Assembly (NCBI RefSeq): GCF_020564565.1
Contig: NZ_JAJCTD010000001.1
Coordinates: 930,001-994,000, forward strand
Length of the DNA stretch: 64,000 bases
Direction: 5' to 3'
DNA from: Rhodobacter sp. Har01
GTDB lineage: Bacteria > Pseudomonadota > Alphaproteobacteria > Rhodobacterales > Rhodobacteraceae
Positions within the stretch are counted from its first letter, which is position 1. The number at the start of each line of letters is the position of its first letter. The notes below the pieces were generated by a model. The model had not been told where the DNA came from. It made no database searches and saw only the letters and a list, made by a program, of their open reading frames with translations. This document shows positions 7,813-16,611 of the stretch, piece by piece. A program made the position numbers and the translations under genes.

Positions 7813-9042
7813 TTATTGCACCTGCGGCGCGGCGACCGCCTCGACCGCCTCGGCCTGGCCGATCCGCAGCGCCTCGGCCCGGATGATGCGGGCGATCTGC
7901 GCCACGTCGGCCGGCGCAAAGGTCAGCGGAAGCCGCATGTCCACCAGGCCCCGCAACACCCGGTCGGTCTGCGGGCAGGACTGCGCCCCGGCATAGCGCC
8001 AATGCACATAACGGCTGGTGAACGCCACCGGGTCACCCGCGCCGAACCACTTCAATTCCACCCCGCGCGCCACACAGGCCGCCAGGAAGGCGACGATCCG
8101 CGCCTCCTCCCACTGCGGGAGCAGGAACTGGAACGACGATCCCACGAACCGCTCTTCCGCGGGCCGCGGGATCAGCCGCAGCCCCGGCACCCCGGCCAGC
8201 CCCGCCTCCATGCCGCGGTACAGCGCCGCCCAGCGGTCGCGCCGATCCGCCAGCAGGCCGATCTGCGGCCGCAGCACCGCCGCGCGCAGGTTGTCCATCC
8301 GTCCCGAGACGTTGGGCACCTCCAGCCGGATGCGCTGAAACACTTCCGGCCCCGGCGCCGCGCGGTGCCGGCCATACAACATGTAGGACCCCGACAGCAG
8401 AACCATCCGCGCCGCCACCTCTTCGTCATCGGTGATGCAGAACCCGCCCTCGCCCGAATTCATATGCTTGTAGGTCTGCGTCGAAAAGCAACCCACCACC
8501 CCGTGCCGCCCCGAGGCCACGCCGCGCCACTCGGCCCCCATGGTATGGGCGCAATCCTCGATCACCGTCACGCCCAGCCGTCCGCACAGCGCCATCAGCG
8601 CGTCCATGTCGCAGACATGGCCGCGCATGTGGCTCAGCAGCAAGAGCCGCGCCCCGGTCGCCTTCGCCTTGGCCTCAAGGTCGGCAAGATCCAGCACCAG
8701 GTCTTCGGTGATCTCGACAAACACCGGCCGGCCCCCGGCCGCGGCAATCGCCCCCGGCACCGGCGCCAGGGTAAAGGCGTTCGACAGCACCGGCTCGTCC
8801 CGGTCCAGCCCCACGGCCCGCAGCGCGCAGCCCAGCGCATAGCCGCCCGAGGCGACGGCGACGCAATACCGGGCCCCGGTGAAGGCAGCGAATTCCTCTT
8901 CCAGCAACGCGGCCTCGGCCACCTCGTCGCCAGCGGTGTTGTAGCGGTGCAGCCGCCCGTGCCGCAGCACCGCCAGCGCCGCCGCGATCCCGTCTTCCGA
9001 GATCGGCTCCTGCTGGGTAAAGCTGCCCTCAAACCGCTCCAT
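7813..9042 (-). CDS. DegT/DnrJ/EryC1/StrS-family aminotransferase
   Basis: A 409-residue PLP enzyme of the sugar aminotransferase family, which normally transaminates keto-sugars on nucleotide carriers. Visible are the glycine-rich ASGGYALG near residue 65, the cofactor-contacting IEDCAHTMGA (Asp163) and the Schiff-base lysine in TQTYKHMNSGEGG (Lys192). The start overlaps the end of the upstream MFS gene by 14 bases, so the two are co-translated. No nucleotide-sugar or antibiotic genes are nearby, so the substrate is unknown. Some members act outside sugar metabolism. Confidence 0.8.
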   Translation of the reverse strand: MERFEGSFTQQEPISEDGIAAALAVLRHGRLHRYNTAGDEVAEAALLEEEFAAFTGARYCVAVASGGYALGCALRAVGLDRDEPVLSNAFTLAPVPGAIAAAGGRPVFVEITEDLVLDLADLEAKAKATGARLLLLSHMRGHVCDMDALMALCGRLGVTVIEDCAHTMGAEWRGVASGRHGVVGCFSTQTYKHMNSGEGGFCITDDEEVAARMVLLSGSYMLYGRHRAAPGPEVFQRIRLEVPNVSGRMDNLRAAVLRPQIGLLADRRDRWAALYRGMEAGLAGVPGLRLIPRPAEERFVGSSFQFLLPQWEEARIVAFLAACVARGVELKWFGAGDPVAFTSRYVHWRYAGAQSCPQTDRVLRGLVDMRLPLTFAPADVAQIARIIRAEALRIGQAEAVEAVAAPQVQ

Positions 9043-10309
9043 CTTGCCCCTCCCGGCGCTTCAGCATCACGAACAGGACCAGCGTCAGGGCCATGAACCC
9101 CGCCGCCACCCAGTAGGCCACGTCGGGCGACCGCCAGGCCCGCCCCTCGGCCATGAAATGGCCGAAGACCCAGGCGTAGAACACCGTCCCGGCCAGCATC
9201 GCGACATTGGTGATGGCGGAAATGCCACCTTGCAACTCGCCCTGCGCGTTCTCGGGCACCTTGCGCGACATCATCGCGGTCAGCACCGGATGGGCAAAGC
9301 CCTCCGGCCCGTGCAGGATCATCAGCGCGAAGACCACGGCCACGCTACCGGCCATGCCATAGCCCAGCACCGCCAGCATCGAACAGGCCAATCCGAACAG
9401 CGCCGTCCGCGCCTCGCCGAACCGTGCCACCGCCGGCCCGGTCAGCCCGGCCTGGAAGGCGCCCGTCACCAGCCCGAAGATCGCAAGCGACAGGCCCACC
9501 ATGCCCTCGCTCCAGCCGAACTTGGCAATGCCCCAGAAGGCCCAGATCGCCGGATAGACCGAGGTCGAAAAGAAATACAGGCCCATCAGCAGGCACATCG
9601 GCAGCACGCCCGGATAGCTGGCAAACACGCGGAACGCCCCGAACGGGTTGGCGCGCGACCAGCGGAACGGACGGCGGTTTTCCGGCGCCAGCGTCTCGGG
9701 CAGCACGAACCAGCCATAGACGACATTCAGCAGCGAAATCGCCGCGGCCACCCAGAACGGAACCCGCGGCCCGAACTCGCCCAGAAGGCCGCCGATGGCC
9801 GGGCCGATCACGAAGCCGATGCTCAGCGCCGCACTCATCAGCGCGAAGGCGCGGGCACGGCCCTCGGGCGGGGTGACATCGGCAATATAGGCGTTGGCGA
9901 TCACCCAGCTGGCACCGCAGACCCCGGCCAGCACCCGGCCGACGAACAGCCAGAACAGCGTCGGCGCCACCGCCGAAAAGGCGAAATCCAGCCCCAGCCC
10001 GAACACCGCCAAAAGCAGCATCGGCCGCCGGCCGAAACGGTCGGCCAGGTTGCCCATCAGCGGCGCGCAGACGAACTGCGCCAGGCTGTAGGCGGCGAAC
10101 ATCCAGCCGCCCACCAGGGCCGCGCGGTCGATGCCAAGGCCCCCCACTTCCTTGATCAGCGCCGGGATGACCGGCATGATCAGTCCGAACCCCACCATGT
10201 CGAGGAACACGGTGAGCAGGACAAAGGTCGCGGCGTGGCGCGAGACAGGGCGCGAAACGGGGCGCGAAGCGGGCCGGGAACCGGCGACTGACTTGGGCGC
10301 GTCGGACAT
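9029..10309 (-). CDS. MFS exporter, TetA/TCR-like
   Basis: A 426-residue, 12-helix major facilitator transporter. It has the drug-proton antiporter signature LADRFGRRPMLLL in the loop between helices 2 and 3 and GFGLIMPVIP in helix 1, as in tetracycline-type (TCR/Tet) exporters. Resistance to tetracycline cannot be claimed from this alone. The start at 10309 (MSDAPKS) follows GGACGA; an ATG seven codons upstream is the alternative. The first 25 residues contain an Arg-rich repeat (SRPVSRPVSR) matching a short repeat in the DNA. It overlaps the aminotransferase gene downstream. Confidence 0.85.
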   Translation of the reverse strand: MSDAPKSVAGSRPASRPVSRPVSRHAATFVLLTVFLDMVGFGLIMPVIPALIKEVGGLGIDRAALVGGWMFAAYSLAQFVCAPLMGNLADRFGRRPMLLLAVFGLGLDFAFSAVAPTLFWLFVGRVLAGVCGASWVIANAYIADVTPPEGRARAFALMSAALSIGFVIGPAIGGLLGEFGPRVPFWVAAAISLLNVVYGWFVLPETLAPENRRPFRWSRANPFGAFRVFASYPGVLPMCLLMGLYFFSTSVYPAIWAFWGIAKFGWSEGMVGLSLAIFGLVTGAFQAGLTGPAVARFGEARTALFGLACSMLAVLGYGMAGSVAVVFALMILHGPEGFAHPVLTAMMSRKVPENAQGELQGGISAITNVAMLAGTVFYAWVFGHFMAEGRAWRSPDVAYWVAAGFMALTLVLFVMLKRREGQDGAV

Positions 10310-10355
10310 TCGTCCGGGCTTAGGCATTCGCGGCCCGGCTGTCAAACCACGGCGC

Positions 10356-10405
10356 GATGACCGGGGATGACGGGGAGATGACGGGGGATGACGGGGGATG
10401 ACGGG
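10356..10405. repeat. Short tandem repeat, five units of GATGACGGG(G)
   Basis: Five near-identical 9-11 base units lie head to tail in the divergent region between the MFS gene (minus) and a small secreted-protein gene (plus). Unit lengths vary by one or two bases through G-run length. It sits about 47-96 bases upstream of the MFS start, where changes in copy number could alter promoter spacing. Confidence 0.7.
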
Positions 10406-10494
10406 ATTTGTCACTGGCCCGCACCGCCACCGGGCCGCATAACCCGGGCCGCACAACCCCGGCCATCCGCGCCGCCGCCCGAAAGGTCAAGACC

Positions 10495-10644
10495 ATGCGC
10501 CTCCATGTCCAGATCCTCGCGGCAACAGCCCTGGCGCTTTCGCTTGGCTTCGGCCTGCCGGTCAAGGCGGCGCACCACTCTGCCCTTGATGCCGTCGGCA
10601 CGACCGGCGCCCGCCCCGCAACGACCGGACTTCCCGACCTCTGA
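10495..10644 (+). CDS. Small secreted peptide, hypothetical
   Basis: A 49-residue ORF whose first 24 residues form a good signal peptide (MRLHVQILAATALALSLGF, then a VKA cleavage region). About 25 small and polar residues follow. GAAAGG lies 8 bases before the ATG. I recognise no family. It is followed 30 bases later by another secreted protein gene on the same strand. A longer reading from 10408 is possible but lacks a better start. Confidence 0.45.
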   Translation: MRLHVQILAATALALSLGFGLPVKAAHHSALDAVGTTGARPATTGLPDL

Positions 10645-10674
10645 CGCCGACACCTTCCGCGACCGGAGCCCGCC

Positions 10675-11037
10675 ATGCCCCCCCGCCGTCCTGCCCTTGC
10701 CGCCCTTGCCACCACCCTGACCCTGACCCTGGCAGCCGCCCTTCCCGCCCGCGCCGATCTGGTGATCGAAGGCCGGGCAGCGCAGGCGCTGCAATGCTCG
10801 GCGCTGCTTTACCTGGTTTCCGACATGCTGTTCGAAGCCGGCTACATCGATCGGTCCGACCGCGACGCGGCGCAGTCCGCCGCCGTGGTGATGCTCGACC
10901 ATGTGCCGGGCACCGACGATCAGAAGGTGCAGGCCATGGGCCAGCGCTTCGACCGGATCTTCCGCACCCGCAGCCTGCCCGAGCTGATGGAGGAGTTCGA
11001 CAAGACCGCGCCCTGGTGCCAGAAGACATTTCTCTGA
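10675..11037 (+). CDS. Periplasmic protein, hypothetical
   Basis: A 120-residue protein with an Arg-containing signal peptide (cleavage likely after LPARA near residue 26). The alpha-helical mature part has two cysteines (LQCSALLYLVSDML and APWCQKTF) that could form a disulfide. I recall similar small periplasmic proteins in Rhodobacteraceae but no named family. It ends 46 bases from the convergent phosphatase gene. Confidence 0.6.
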   Translation: MPPRRPALAALATTLTLTLAAALPARADLVIEGRAAQALQCSALLYLVSDMLFEAGYIDRSDRDAAQSAAVVMLDHVPGTDDQKVQAMGQRFDRIFRTRSLPELMEEFDKTAPWCQKTFL

Positions 11038-11082
11038 CCCGCGGCGCCCTGATCGCAGCCCGCCGACCCGCGGCCCGACCGT

Positions 11083-11754
11083 TCAGCCCAGCATCTGCTC
11101 CACCAGCGCCGGCAGGTCGCCATAGCCGTGCAGCAGCGCCTCGGGGGCCAGCCGGGCGATGCCCTGCCCCTCGGGGCCAAAGGTGACCAGCGCACAGGGC
11201 ACGCCCGCGGCCCGCGCCGTTTTCAGATCGGTCTCGGTGTCGCCCACCAGCACCGACCGCCCGACCGCGCCCCCGGCCCGGTCCACCGCCAGCCGGTAAG
11301 GCGCCGGGTCGGGCTTGCGCACCGGCAGCGTGTCGGCGCCCACCAGCGCGCCGAACAGATCGCGAATGCCCAGCCGGCGAACCAGCTCTTCGGCCAGGCC
11401 CTCGGGCTTGTTGGTGCAGATCGCCACCGCATGGCCCGCCGCCCGCAGCGCCTCGACCGCCGCGACCGCGCCGGGATACAGCCGCGTGTGCACGTCGATG
11501 GCCTCGGCATAGGCCGACAACAGCCGTGGATACCAGGTCTCGACCTCGGCCTCCCCGCCCCGTCCCAACCGCGAAAACCCCAGCCGCAGCATGGCCTTGC
11601 CGCCATGAAACGCCGTCAGCACGTCGCCCTGGCCCAGCAGATCGCCCTCGCCCATCGCCCGGAAACAGGCGTTTGCCGCCGCCAGCAGGTCGCCAGAGGT
11701 ATCCGCCAGCGTTCCGTCCAGATCGAAAACCGTGCACTTGCGGCCCTGCAACAT
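11083..11754 (-). CDS. gph: HAD-family phosphatase, phosphoglycolate phosphatase type
   Basis: A 223-residue haloacid-dehalogenase phosphatase. Motif I is FDLDGTLAD (Asp11 nucleophile, Asp13), motif II is the Thr in ICTNKPEG, motif III is the Lys in VRKPDPAPY and motif IV is VGDTETD. The helical cap between motifs I and II is the Gph/PGP subtype, which removes phosphate from 2-phosphoglycolate. Substrate assignment within this family is often uncertain. The start at 11754 is divergent from glmU, 86 bases away. Confidence 0.8.
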   Translation of the reverse strand: MLQGRKCTVFDLDGTLADTSGDLLAAANACFRAMGEGDLLGQGDVLTAFHGGKAMLRLGFSRLGRGGEAEVETWYPRLLSAYAEAIDVHTRLYPGAVAAVEALRAAGHAVAICTNKPEGLAEELVRRLGIRDLFGALVGADTLPVRKPDPAPYRLAVDRAGGAVGRSVLVGDTETDLKTARAAGVPCALVTFGPEGQGIARLAPEALLHGYGDLPALVEQMLG

Positions 11755-11839
11755 CCCGCAACCCTCTGTGAGACCCCGCCCCCTTGGCGTTTCGGCCCCT
11801 TCGCCGTAAAACCGGAGCCAACGAAAAGGAAGAGGCAGA

Positions 11840-13189
11840 ATGCAGGTCTCGCTCATCATCCTGGCCGCCGGCCAGGGAACGCGCATGAATTCCGACACCC
11901 CCAAGGTGCTGCACAAGCTGGCGGCGGCCCCGCTTCTGCATCACGCCATGGCCGCGGGCCGGGCGCTTGACCCCGCCCGCACCGTGGTCGTCGTCGGCCA
12001 TGGCGGCGATCAGGTCGCCCGCGCGGCGCAGGACTGCGACGAGACCGCCGAGGTGGTGGTGCAGGACGAACAGAACGGCACCGCGCACGCCGTCGCCCAG
12101 GCTGCGCCGCTGCTGGCCGATGCCCCCGGCCAGGCCCTCGTGCTGTATGGCGACACCCCCTTCATCCGGCCCGAAACCCTGCAGGCGATGCTCGACGCCC
12201 GCGACCGCCATGCTGTCGTGGTGCTGGGCTTCCACGCCGCCGACCCCGGCCGCTACGGCCGCCTTCTGACCCGCGGCGACGACCTGCTTGCGATCCGCGA
12301 ATTCAAGGATGCTTCGCCCGAAGAACGCAGCCTGACCCTGTGCAATTCCGGCGTGATCTGCGCCGAGGCGCGCACCCTGTTCCGCCTCGTCTCGCAGGTC
12401 GGCAACGCCAATGCCGCCGGCGAATACTACCTGACCGACATCGTCGAACTCGCCCGCGCCCAAGGCCTGTCTGCCGGCGTGGTGATCTGCGACGAATCCC
12501 AGACGCTGGGCATCAACACCCGCGCAGAACTTGCTGCCGCCGAAGCCGCCTTCCAGGCCCGCGCCCGGGCCGAGGCCCTTGAAAACGGCGTCACCCTGAC
12601 CGCGCCCGAGACGGTGTTCTTCGCGCTCGACACTCACATCGGCCGCGATGCCGTCATCGGCCCGAATGTCATCTTCGGGCCTGGCGTCACCATCGAATCC
12701 GGGGCCGAGATCAAGGGCTTCTGCCACCTGGAAGGCTGCCACGTGTCGCGCGGCGCCGATGTCGGCCCCTTCGCCCGCCTGCGCCCCGGCGCCGAACTGG
12801 CCGAGGATGTCCACGTCGGCAACTTCGTCGAGATCAAGAATGCGATCCTCGATCAGGGCGTCAAGGTCGGTCACCTCACCTACCTCGGTGACGCCGACGT
12901 GGGCGAGCATACCAACATCGGCGCCGGCACCGTCACCTGCAACTACGACGGGGTGATGAAGCACCGCACCACCATCGGCAAACGGGTCTTCATCGGCAGC
13001 GACACCATGCTGGTGGCCCCGGTGACCATCGGCGACGGGGCCCTGACCGGCTCGGGCAGCGTGATCACCGAAGACGTGCCGGCCGAAGCCGTGGCGCTGG
13101 CCCGCGCCCGGCAGACCAACCGACCGGGCCTTGCGACCAAGCTCTTTGAAAAACTCCGTGCCATCAAGGCGGCGAAAGCGAAGGACTGA
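11840..13189 (+). CDS. glmU: Bifunctional GlmU (GlcN-1-P acetyltransferase / GlcNAc-1-P uridylyltransferase)
   Basis: A 449-residue cytoplasmic enzyme making UDP-GlcNAc from glucosamine-1-phosphate in two steps, for peptidoglycan and lipid A. The N-terminal uridylyltransferase has the nucleotide loop LAAGQGTRMNSDTPKVLH. The middle part shows YYLTDIVELA. From about residue 250 there is a left-handed beta-helix of hexapeptide repeats, with GAGTVTCNYDG and KHRTTIG of the acetyltransferase site. The start follows GGAAGAGG. glmS lies four bases downstream, so the pathway genes are coupled. Confidence 0.97.
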   Translation: MQVSLIILAAGQGTRMNSDTPKVLHKLAAAPLLHHAMAAGRALDPARTVVVVGHGGDQVARAAQDCDETAEVVVQDEQNGTAHAVAQAAPLLADAPGQALVLYGDTPFIRPETLQAMLDARDRHAVVVLGFHAADPGRYGRLLTRGDDLLAIREFKDASPEERSLTLCNSGVICAEARTLFRLVSQVGNANAAGEYYLTDIVELARAQGLSAGVVICDESQTLGINTRAELAAAEAAFQARARAEALENGVTLTAPETVFFALDTHIGRDAVIGPNVIFGPGVTIESGAEIKGFCHLEGCHVSRGADVGPFARLRPGAELAEDVHVGNFVEIKNAILDQGVKVGHLTYLGDADVGEHTNIGAGTVTCNYDGVMKHRTTIGKRVFIGSDTMLVAPVTIGDGALTGSGSVITEDVPAEAVALARARQTNRPGLATKLFEKLRAIKAAKAKD

Positions 13190-13193
13190 TTTC

Positions 13194-15017
13194 ATGTGCG
13201 GCATTGTCGGCGTCCTGGGCCATCACGAAGTGGCCCCGCTTCTGGTCGAGGCGCTGAAGCGCCTCGAATATCGCGGCTATGACTCGGCCGGCATCGCCAC
13301 CGTCAACGCCGGCCGGCTGGACCGCCGACGCGCCGTCGGCAAGCTGGTGAACCTGTCCGACCTTCTGGTCCACGACCCGCTGGCCGGCAAGGCCGGCATC
13401 GGCCACACCCGCTGGGCGACCCACGGCGCGGCGACCGTCGTCAATGCCCACCCCCATCGCGCCGGCGGCGTGGCCGTGGTGCACAACGGCATCATCGAGA
13501 ATTTCCGCGAGTTGCGCGCCGACCTCGCCGCCGACGGCTACCTGCCGGAAACCGAGACCGACACCGAAACCGTCGTCCTGCTGGCCCGCCGCGCGCTTGA
13601 CCGCGGCCTGTCGCCCGTCGAGGCCGCCCGCGACACCCTGGCCCGGCTGCAGGGTGCCTTCGCGCTCTGCTTCCTGTTCGACGGTCAGGACGACCTGATG
13701 ATCGCCGCCCGCAAAGGCAGCCCGCTGGCCATCGGCCATGGCGATGGCGAGATGTTCGTCGGCAGCGACGCCATCGCGCTGGCGCCGATGACCGACCGCA
13801 TCACCTATCTCGACGAAGGCGACTGGGCCGTCATCACCCGCGCTGGCGCTCAGATCTTCGACGCCGCCGGCCGGCTGGCCAACCGCCCCGAGACCCGCAT
13901 CCAGATGGACGCGGCCCGGATCGAGAAGGCCGGCTACAAGCATTTCATGGCGAAAGAGATCGCCGAACAGCCCATCGTGCTGGCCGACGCGCTGAAGCAC
14001 TATGCGAACGGCGGGGTGAAACCCGCCCTGCGGCTGCCCGAAAACCTGAATTTCCAGGCCATCGACCGCGTGACCCTGGTCGCCTGCGGCACCGCCAACT
14101 ACGCCTGCCAGGTGGCGAAATACTGGTTCGAGCAGATCGCCGGCCTGCCCGCCGACGTCGATATCGCCTCCGAGTTCCGCTACCGCGAGCCGGTGCTGTC
14201 GCCGGCCTCGATGGCGATCTTCGTCAGCCAGTCGGGTGAGACGGCCGATACCCTGGCCGCGCTGCGCCACGTCAAGGACAAGGTGGCCAAGGTCGTCTCG
14301 GTGATCAACGTCCCCACCTCCTCGATCGCGCGCGAATCCGACCTGGCCCTGCCCATCCTGGCCGGCATCGAGGTCGGCGTCGCCTCGACCAAGGCCTTCA
14401 CCTGCCAGCTGACCGTGCTGGCCCTGATGGCGCTGAAGGCCGCGCAGGACCGCGGCCGCATCGACGCCGCCACCCTGGCCGACCGGCTGGCCACCCTGCG
14501 CGCCCTGCCGGGCCTGATGAACGCCGCCCTGGCACTTTCCGACCCCATCGCCCGCATCGCCAAGGACCTGGCCCGCGCCCAGGACATCCTCTTCCTCGGC
14601 CGCGGCCCGATGTTCCCCCTGGCGATGGAAGGCGCGCTGAAGCTGAAGGAAATCAGCTACATCCACGCCGAAGGTTACGCGTCAGGCGAACTCAAGCACG
14701 GCCCCATCGCGCTGATTGACGCCGCCGTGCCGGTGATCGTGCTGGCGCCGAAGGACGCGCTCTTCGACAAGACCGTCTCGAACATGCAAGAGGTGATGGC
14801 CCGCAACGGCAAGGTGCTTCTGCTGTCTGACACCGCCGGGATCGAGCACGCCGGCCATGGCACCTGGAAGACCCTGACCCTGCCCGAGGTGGAACCGCTC
14901 TGGGCGCCCATCCTCTACGCCATCCCGGCGCAACTGCTGGCCTATCACACCGCCATCGCCAAGGGGACGGACGTCGATCAGCCGCGCAACCTGGCGAAGT
15001 CGGTGACGGTGGAATGA
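13194..15017 (+). CDS. glmS: Glutamine-fructose-6-phosphate aminotransferase (isomerizing)
   Basis: A 607-residue enzyme making glucosamine-6-phosphate from fructose-6-phosphate and glutamine, the first step towards UDP-GlcNAc. Cys2 of MCGIVGVLG is the N-terminal nucleophile that hydrolyses glutamine. LEYRGYDSAGIA and the TRWATHG loop belong to the glutaminase domain. Two SIS domains follow, with SQSGETADT and the C-terminal PRNLAKSVTVE. The start at 13194 is fixed by the Cys2 requirement. I see no glmS ribozyme upstream; the gene lies four bases after glmU. Confidence 0.97.
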   Translation: MCGIVGVLGHHEVAPLLVEALKRLEYRGYDSAGIATVNAGRLDRRRAVGKLVNLSDLLVHDPLAGKAGIGHTRWATHGAATVVNAHPHRAGGVAVVHNGIIENFRELRADLAADGYLPETETDTETVVLLARRALDRGLSPVEAARDTLARLQGAFALCFLFDGQDDLMIAARKGSPLAIGHGDGEMFVGSDAIALAPMTDRITYLDEGDWAVITRAGAQIFDAAGRLANRPETRIQMDAARIEKAGYKHFMAKEIAEQPIVLADALKHYANGGVKPALRLPENLNFQAIDRVTLVACGTANYACQVAKYWFEQIAGLPADVDIASEFRYREPVLSPASMAIFVSQSGETADTLAALRHVKDKVAKVVSVINVPTSSIARESDLALPILAGIEVGVASTKAFTCQLTVLALMALKAAQDRGRIDAATLADRLATLRALPGLMNAALALSDPIARIAKDLARAQDILFLGRGPMFPLAMEGALKLKEISYIHAEGYASGELKHGPIALIDAAVPVIVLAPKDALFDKTVSNMQEVMARNGKVLLLSDTAGIEHAGHGTWKTLTLPEVEPLWAPILYAIPAQLLAYHTAIAKGTDVDQPRNLAKSVTVE

Positions 15018-15700
15018 CCGGCATCACCCTGGCCCAGGCCCTGGCGGCGCTGGAAGCCGAGGCCGACCCCGAACGCGCCGCAGGCGAAGCCGCCTACCTG
15101 AAGACCACCCGCCGCGTCCTGGGCCTGCGGGTGCCGCGGATCACCGAACTGGCGACGGCCTGGCGCGAAGGGCTGTCGGTCGAGGACCGCGTCGCGCTGG
15201 CCGACGGCCTGTGGCGGACAGACATCCACGATGCCCGCGTGGCCGCGGCCAAGCTGCTGACCCAGGCGCGGCTGCGCCCCGACCAGGCGGTCTGGGACCT
15301 GATCGCCTCCTGGGTGCCGCAGTTCGACGGCTGGGCCATCGCCGACCACGCGTCCGACGCCGGCGCCCGCCGACTGGTGGCCGACCCCACGCGGCTGGAC
15401 CATGTCGAGACCTGGACCACCTCGCCCCACCTCTGGACCCGCCGCGCCGCACTGGTGATGACGCTGCCCTGGGCCAAGCTGAACTTCCCCAGCCCCGCCG
15501 AACAGGCCGCGCGCGACCGCATCCTGGGCTGGGCGGCGGCTTACGTGCCCGACCGCGACTGGTTCATCCAGAAGGCAGTGGCCTGGTGGCTGCGCGACCT
15601 GTCGAAACACGCCCCCCAGGCCACCCGAAGCTTTCTGGCGCAGCATGGCGAAGCGATGAAACCCTTTGCCCGCAAGGAAGCCGGCAAGTATCTGGGCTGA
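15014..15700 (+). CDS. DNA alkylation repair protein, AlkD-like
   Basis: A 228-residue, mostly helical protein of the AlkD-like HEAT-repeat family, which in characterised members removes alkylated bases from DNA. Typical are the PRITELATAWREG start of the first repeats, the WDLIASWVP/WAIADHASD region holding the catalytic-type Asp, and the C-terminal WLRDLSKHAP with KEAGKYLG. It overlaps the glmS stop by four bases (ATGA) and is read through from the glm operon. There is no obvious functional link to glmS. Confidence 0.8.
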   Translation: MTGITLAQALAALEAEADPERAAGEAAYLKTTRRVLGLRVPRITELATAWREGLSVEDRVALADGLWRTDIHDARVAAAKLLTQARLRPDQAVWDLIASWVPQFDGWAIADHASDAGARRLVADPTRLDHVETWTTSPHLWTRRAALVMTLPWAKLNFPSPAEQAARDRILGWAAAYVPDRDWFIQKAVAWWLRDLSKHAPQATRSFLAQHGEAMKPFARKEAGKYLG

Positions 15701-16034
15701 CCGGCAGTGATCCAACGGAGCGGCCGCAAGCGCGGCCGCACGCCCTTTGTCTCGCCTCTGCGCGCAAGCGCGCAACCGGCTCGGCCGCCCGGCATCGACG
15801 CGACGCTTCATTTGTGGCCTGGCACATTGCACTGGCCGCGGATGCCTCCGGCGGGGGTATTTCCGCCAAGATGAAGCGGCAAGGTCTTCATCTTGGTCCA
15901 AATACCCCGGGGGAGTCTTCGCGGCACGCGAAGACGGGGGCAGCGCCCCCGCGCCCGAGGAGGAGCCTGCAAGGCGACGACGAGGCAAAAGCCGTGCGGC
16001 GCGCCTGCGCGCCGCGCCGCTGCTTCACCGCCGG
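15701..16034. other. Convergent intergenic region holding a dispersed repeat
   Basis: A 334-base gap between the stops of the AlkD-like gene (plus) and the lipoprotein gene (minus). Most of it is the dispersed element at 15705-15915. The remainder is GC-rich with small inverted repeats such as CTTCGCGGCACGCGAAG near 15918. I see no gene in it. Confidence 0.7.
15705..15915 (+). repeat. Dispersed intergenic element, copy A
   Basis: About 210 bases matching, in inverse orientation, the element at 34130-34359. In order it has: a CGGCCGCAAGCGCGGCCG hairpin; CACGCC(C)TTTGTCTCGCCTCTG; an Ala/Gly-type palindrome around CGCGCAAGCGCGC; ACCGGCTCGGCCGCCC; then GATGCCTCCGGCGGGG; and a long hairpin (15854-15876 pairing with 15886-15908). 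It lies between two convergent genes. The long hairpin arms differ in sequence from copy B but remain complementary. Confidence 0.8.
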
Positions 16035-16526
16035 TCAGGGGCCGTAGATCACCAGTTCGGGCAGCTCGGTCAGGCCGATCCCCAGCGCCTGGTAGGCCGC
16101 CAGCGACATCAGCGCCGCGCCTGTTCCGGGCCGCAGGTCCACCGCCAGCGACTGGCCGTTGGGCGCCACGACGCGCCCCTTGGCGACGGCCTTCACCAAC
16201 TCCGACTGCACCCAGAGCCCTTGCTCGGCCGGCGCGCCCAAGGCCACAACGGCCCGGCCCAGTTCGCGCTCGCCGCCCGCCGCCGGCGCCGCCAGCGCAG
16301 CCGCCTTTTCGGTGGCGCTGGTCTGGTCCAGCGCCTCGGGCGTCTGGCCGCCGCCCAGCGTCTCCAGCGAAGTCGTCTCGACCGGCGCGGCGATCTCGGT
16401 CGCCATCGGGGCGGTCTGCTCCGCCGTCCCGGCCGCCGTCTCGGGCTTGCCTGCCAGGCGTTCGACCAGCGCGCAGCCCGAAAGCCCCGCAGCGAAGATC
16501 ACCAGCACCGGCACCTGCTTGAACAT
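16035..16526 (-). CDS. Lipoprotein of unknown function
   Basis: A 163-residue protein with a lipoprotein signal ending in the lipobox LSGC (Cys18). A Thr/Ala-rich linker follows to about residue 80, and then a compact C-terminal region (RAVVALGAPAEQGLW to LPELVIYGP). Rhodobacteraceae carry similar lipoproteins, some mislabelled as D-galactarate dehydratase in databases; I see no enzyme motif. It is likely anchored in the outer or inner membrane facing the periplasm, and is divergent from moaA. Confidence 0.7.
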   Translation of the reverse strand: MFKQVPVLVIFAAGLSGCALVERLAGKPETAAGTAEQTAPMATEIAAPVETTSLETLGGGQTPEALDQTSATEKAAALAAPAAGGERELGRAVVALGAPAEQGLWVQSELVKAVAKGRVVAPNGQSLAVDLRPGTGAALMSLAAYQALGIGLTELPELVIYGP

Positions 16527-16611
16527 GTGACGACCTTAGTCTGCCGCCCCGCGTGCCGCAACTGCCGCATTCGTGCTTGTGGCCCCGCCGCGCCGCGCCT
16601 ATTTTTCCTGA

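Noticed and set aside
13131..13193. glmS riboswitch/ribozyme before glmS
   Set aside because: glmS starts four bases after glmU, leaving no room for the element, and it is typical of Gram-positive bacteria rather than this group.
10562..13204. An 880-codon minus-strand frame opposite glmU
   Set aside because: glmU is certain on the plus strand with all motifs; the antisense frame has no domain and overlaps the real phosphatase gene in another frame.
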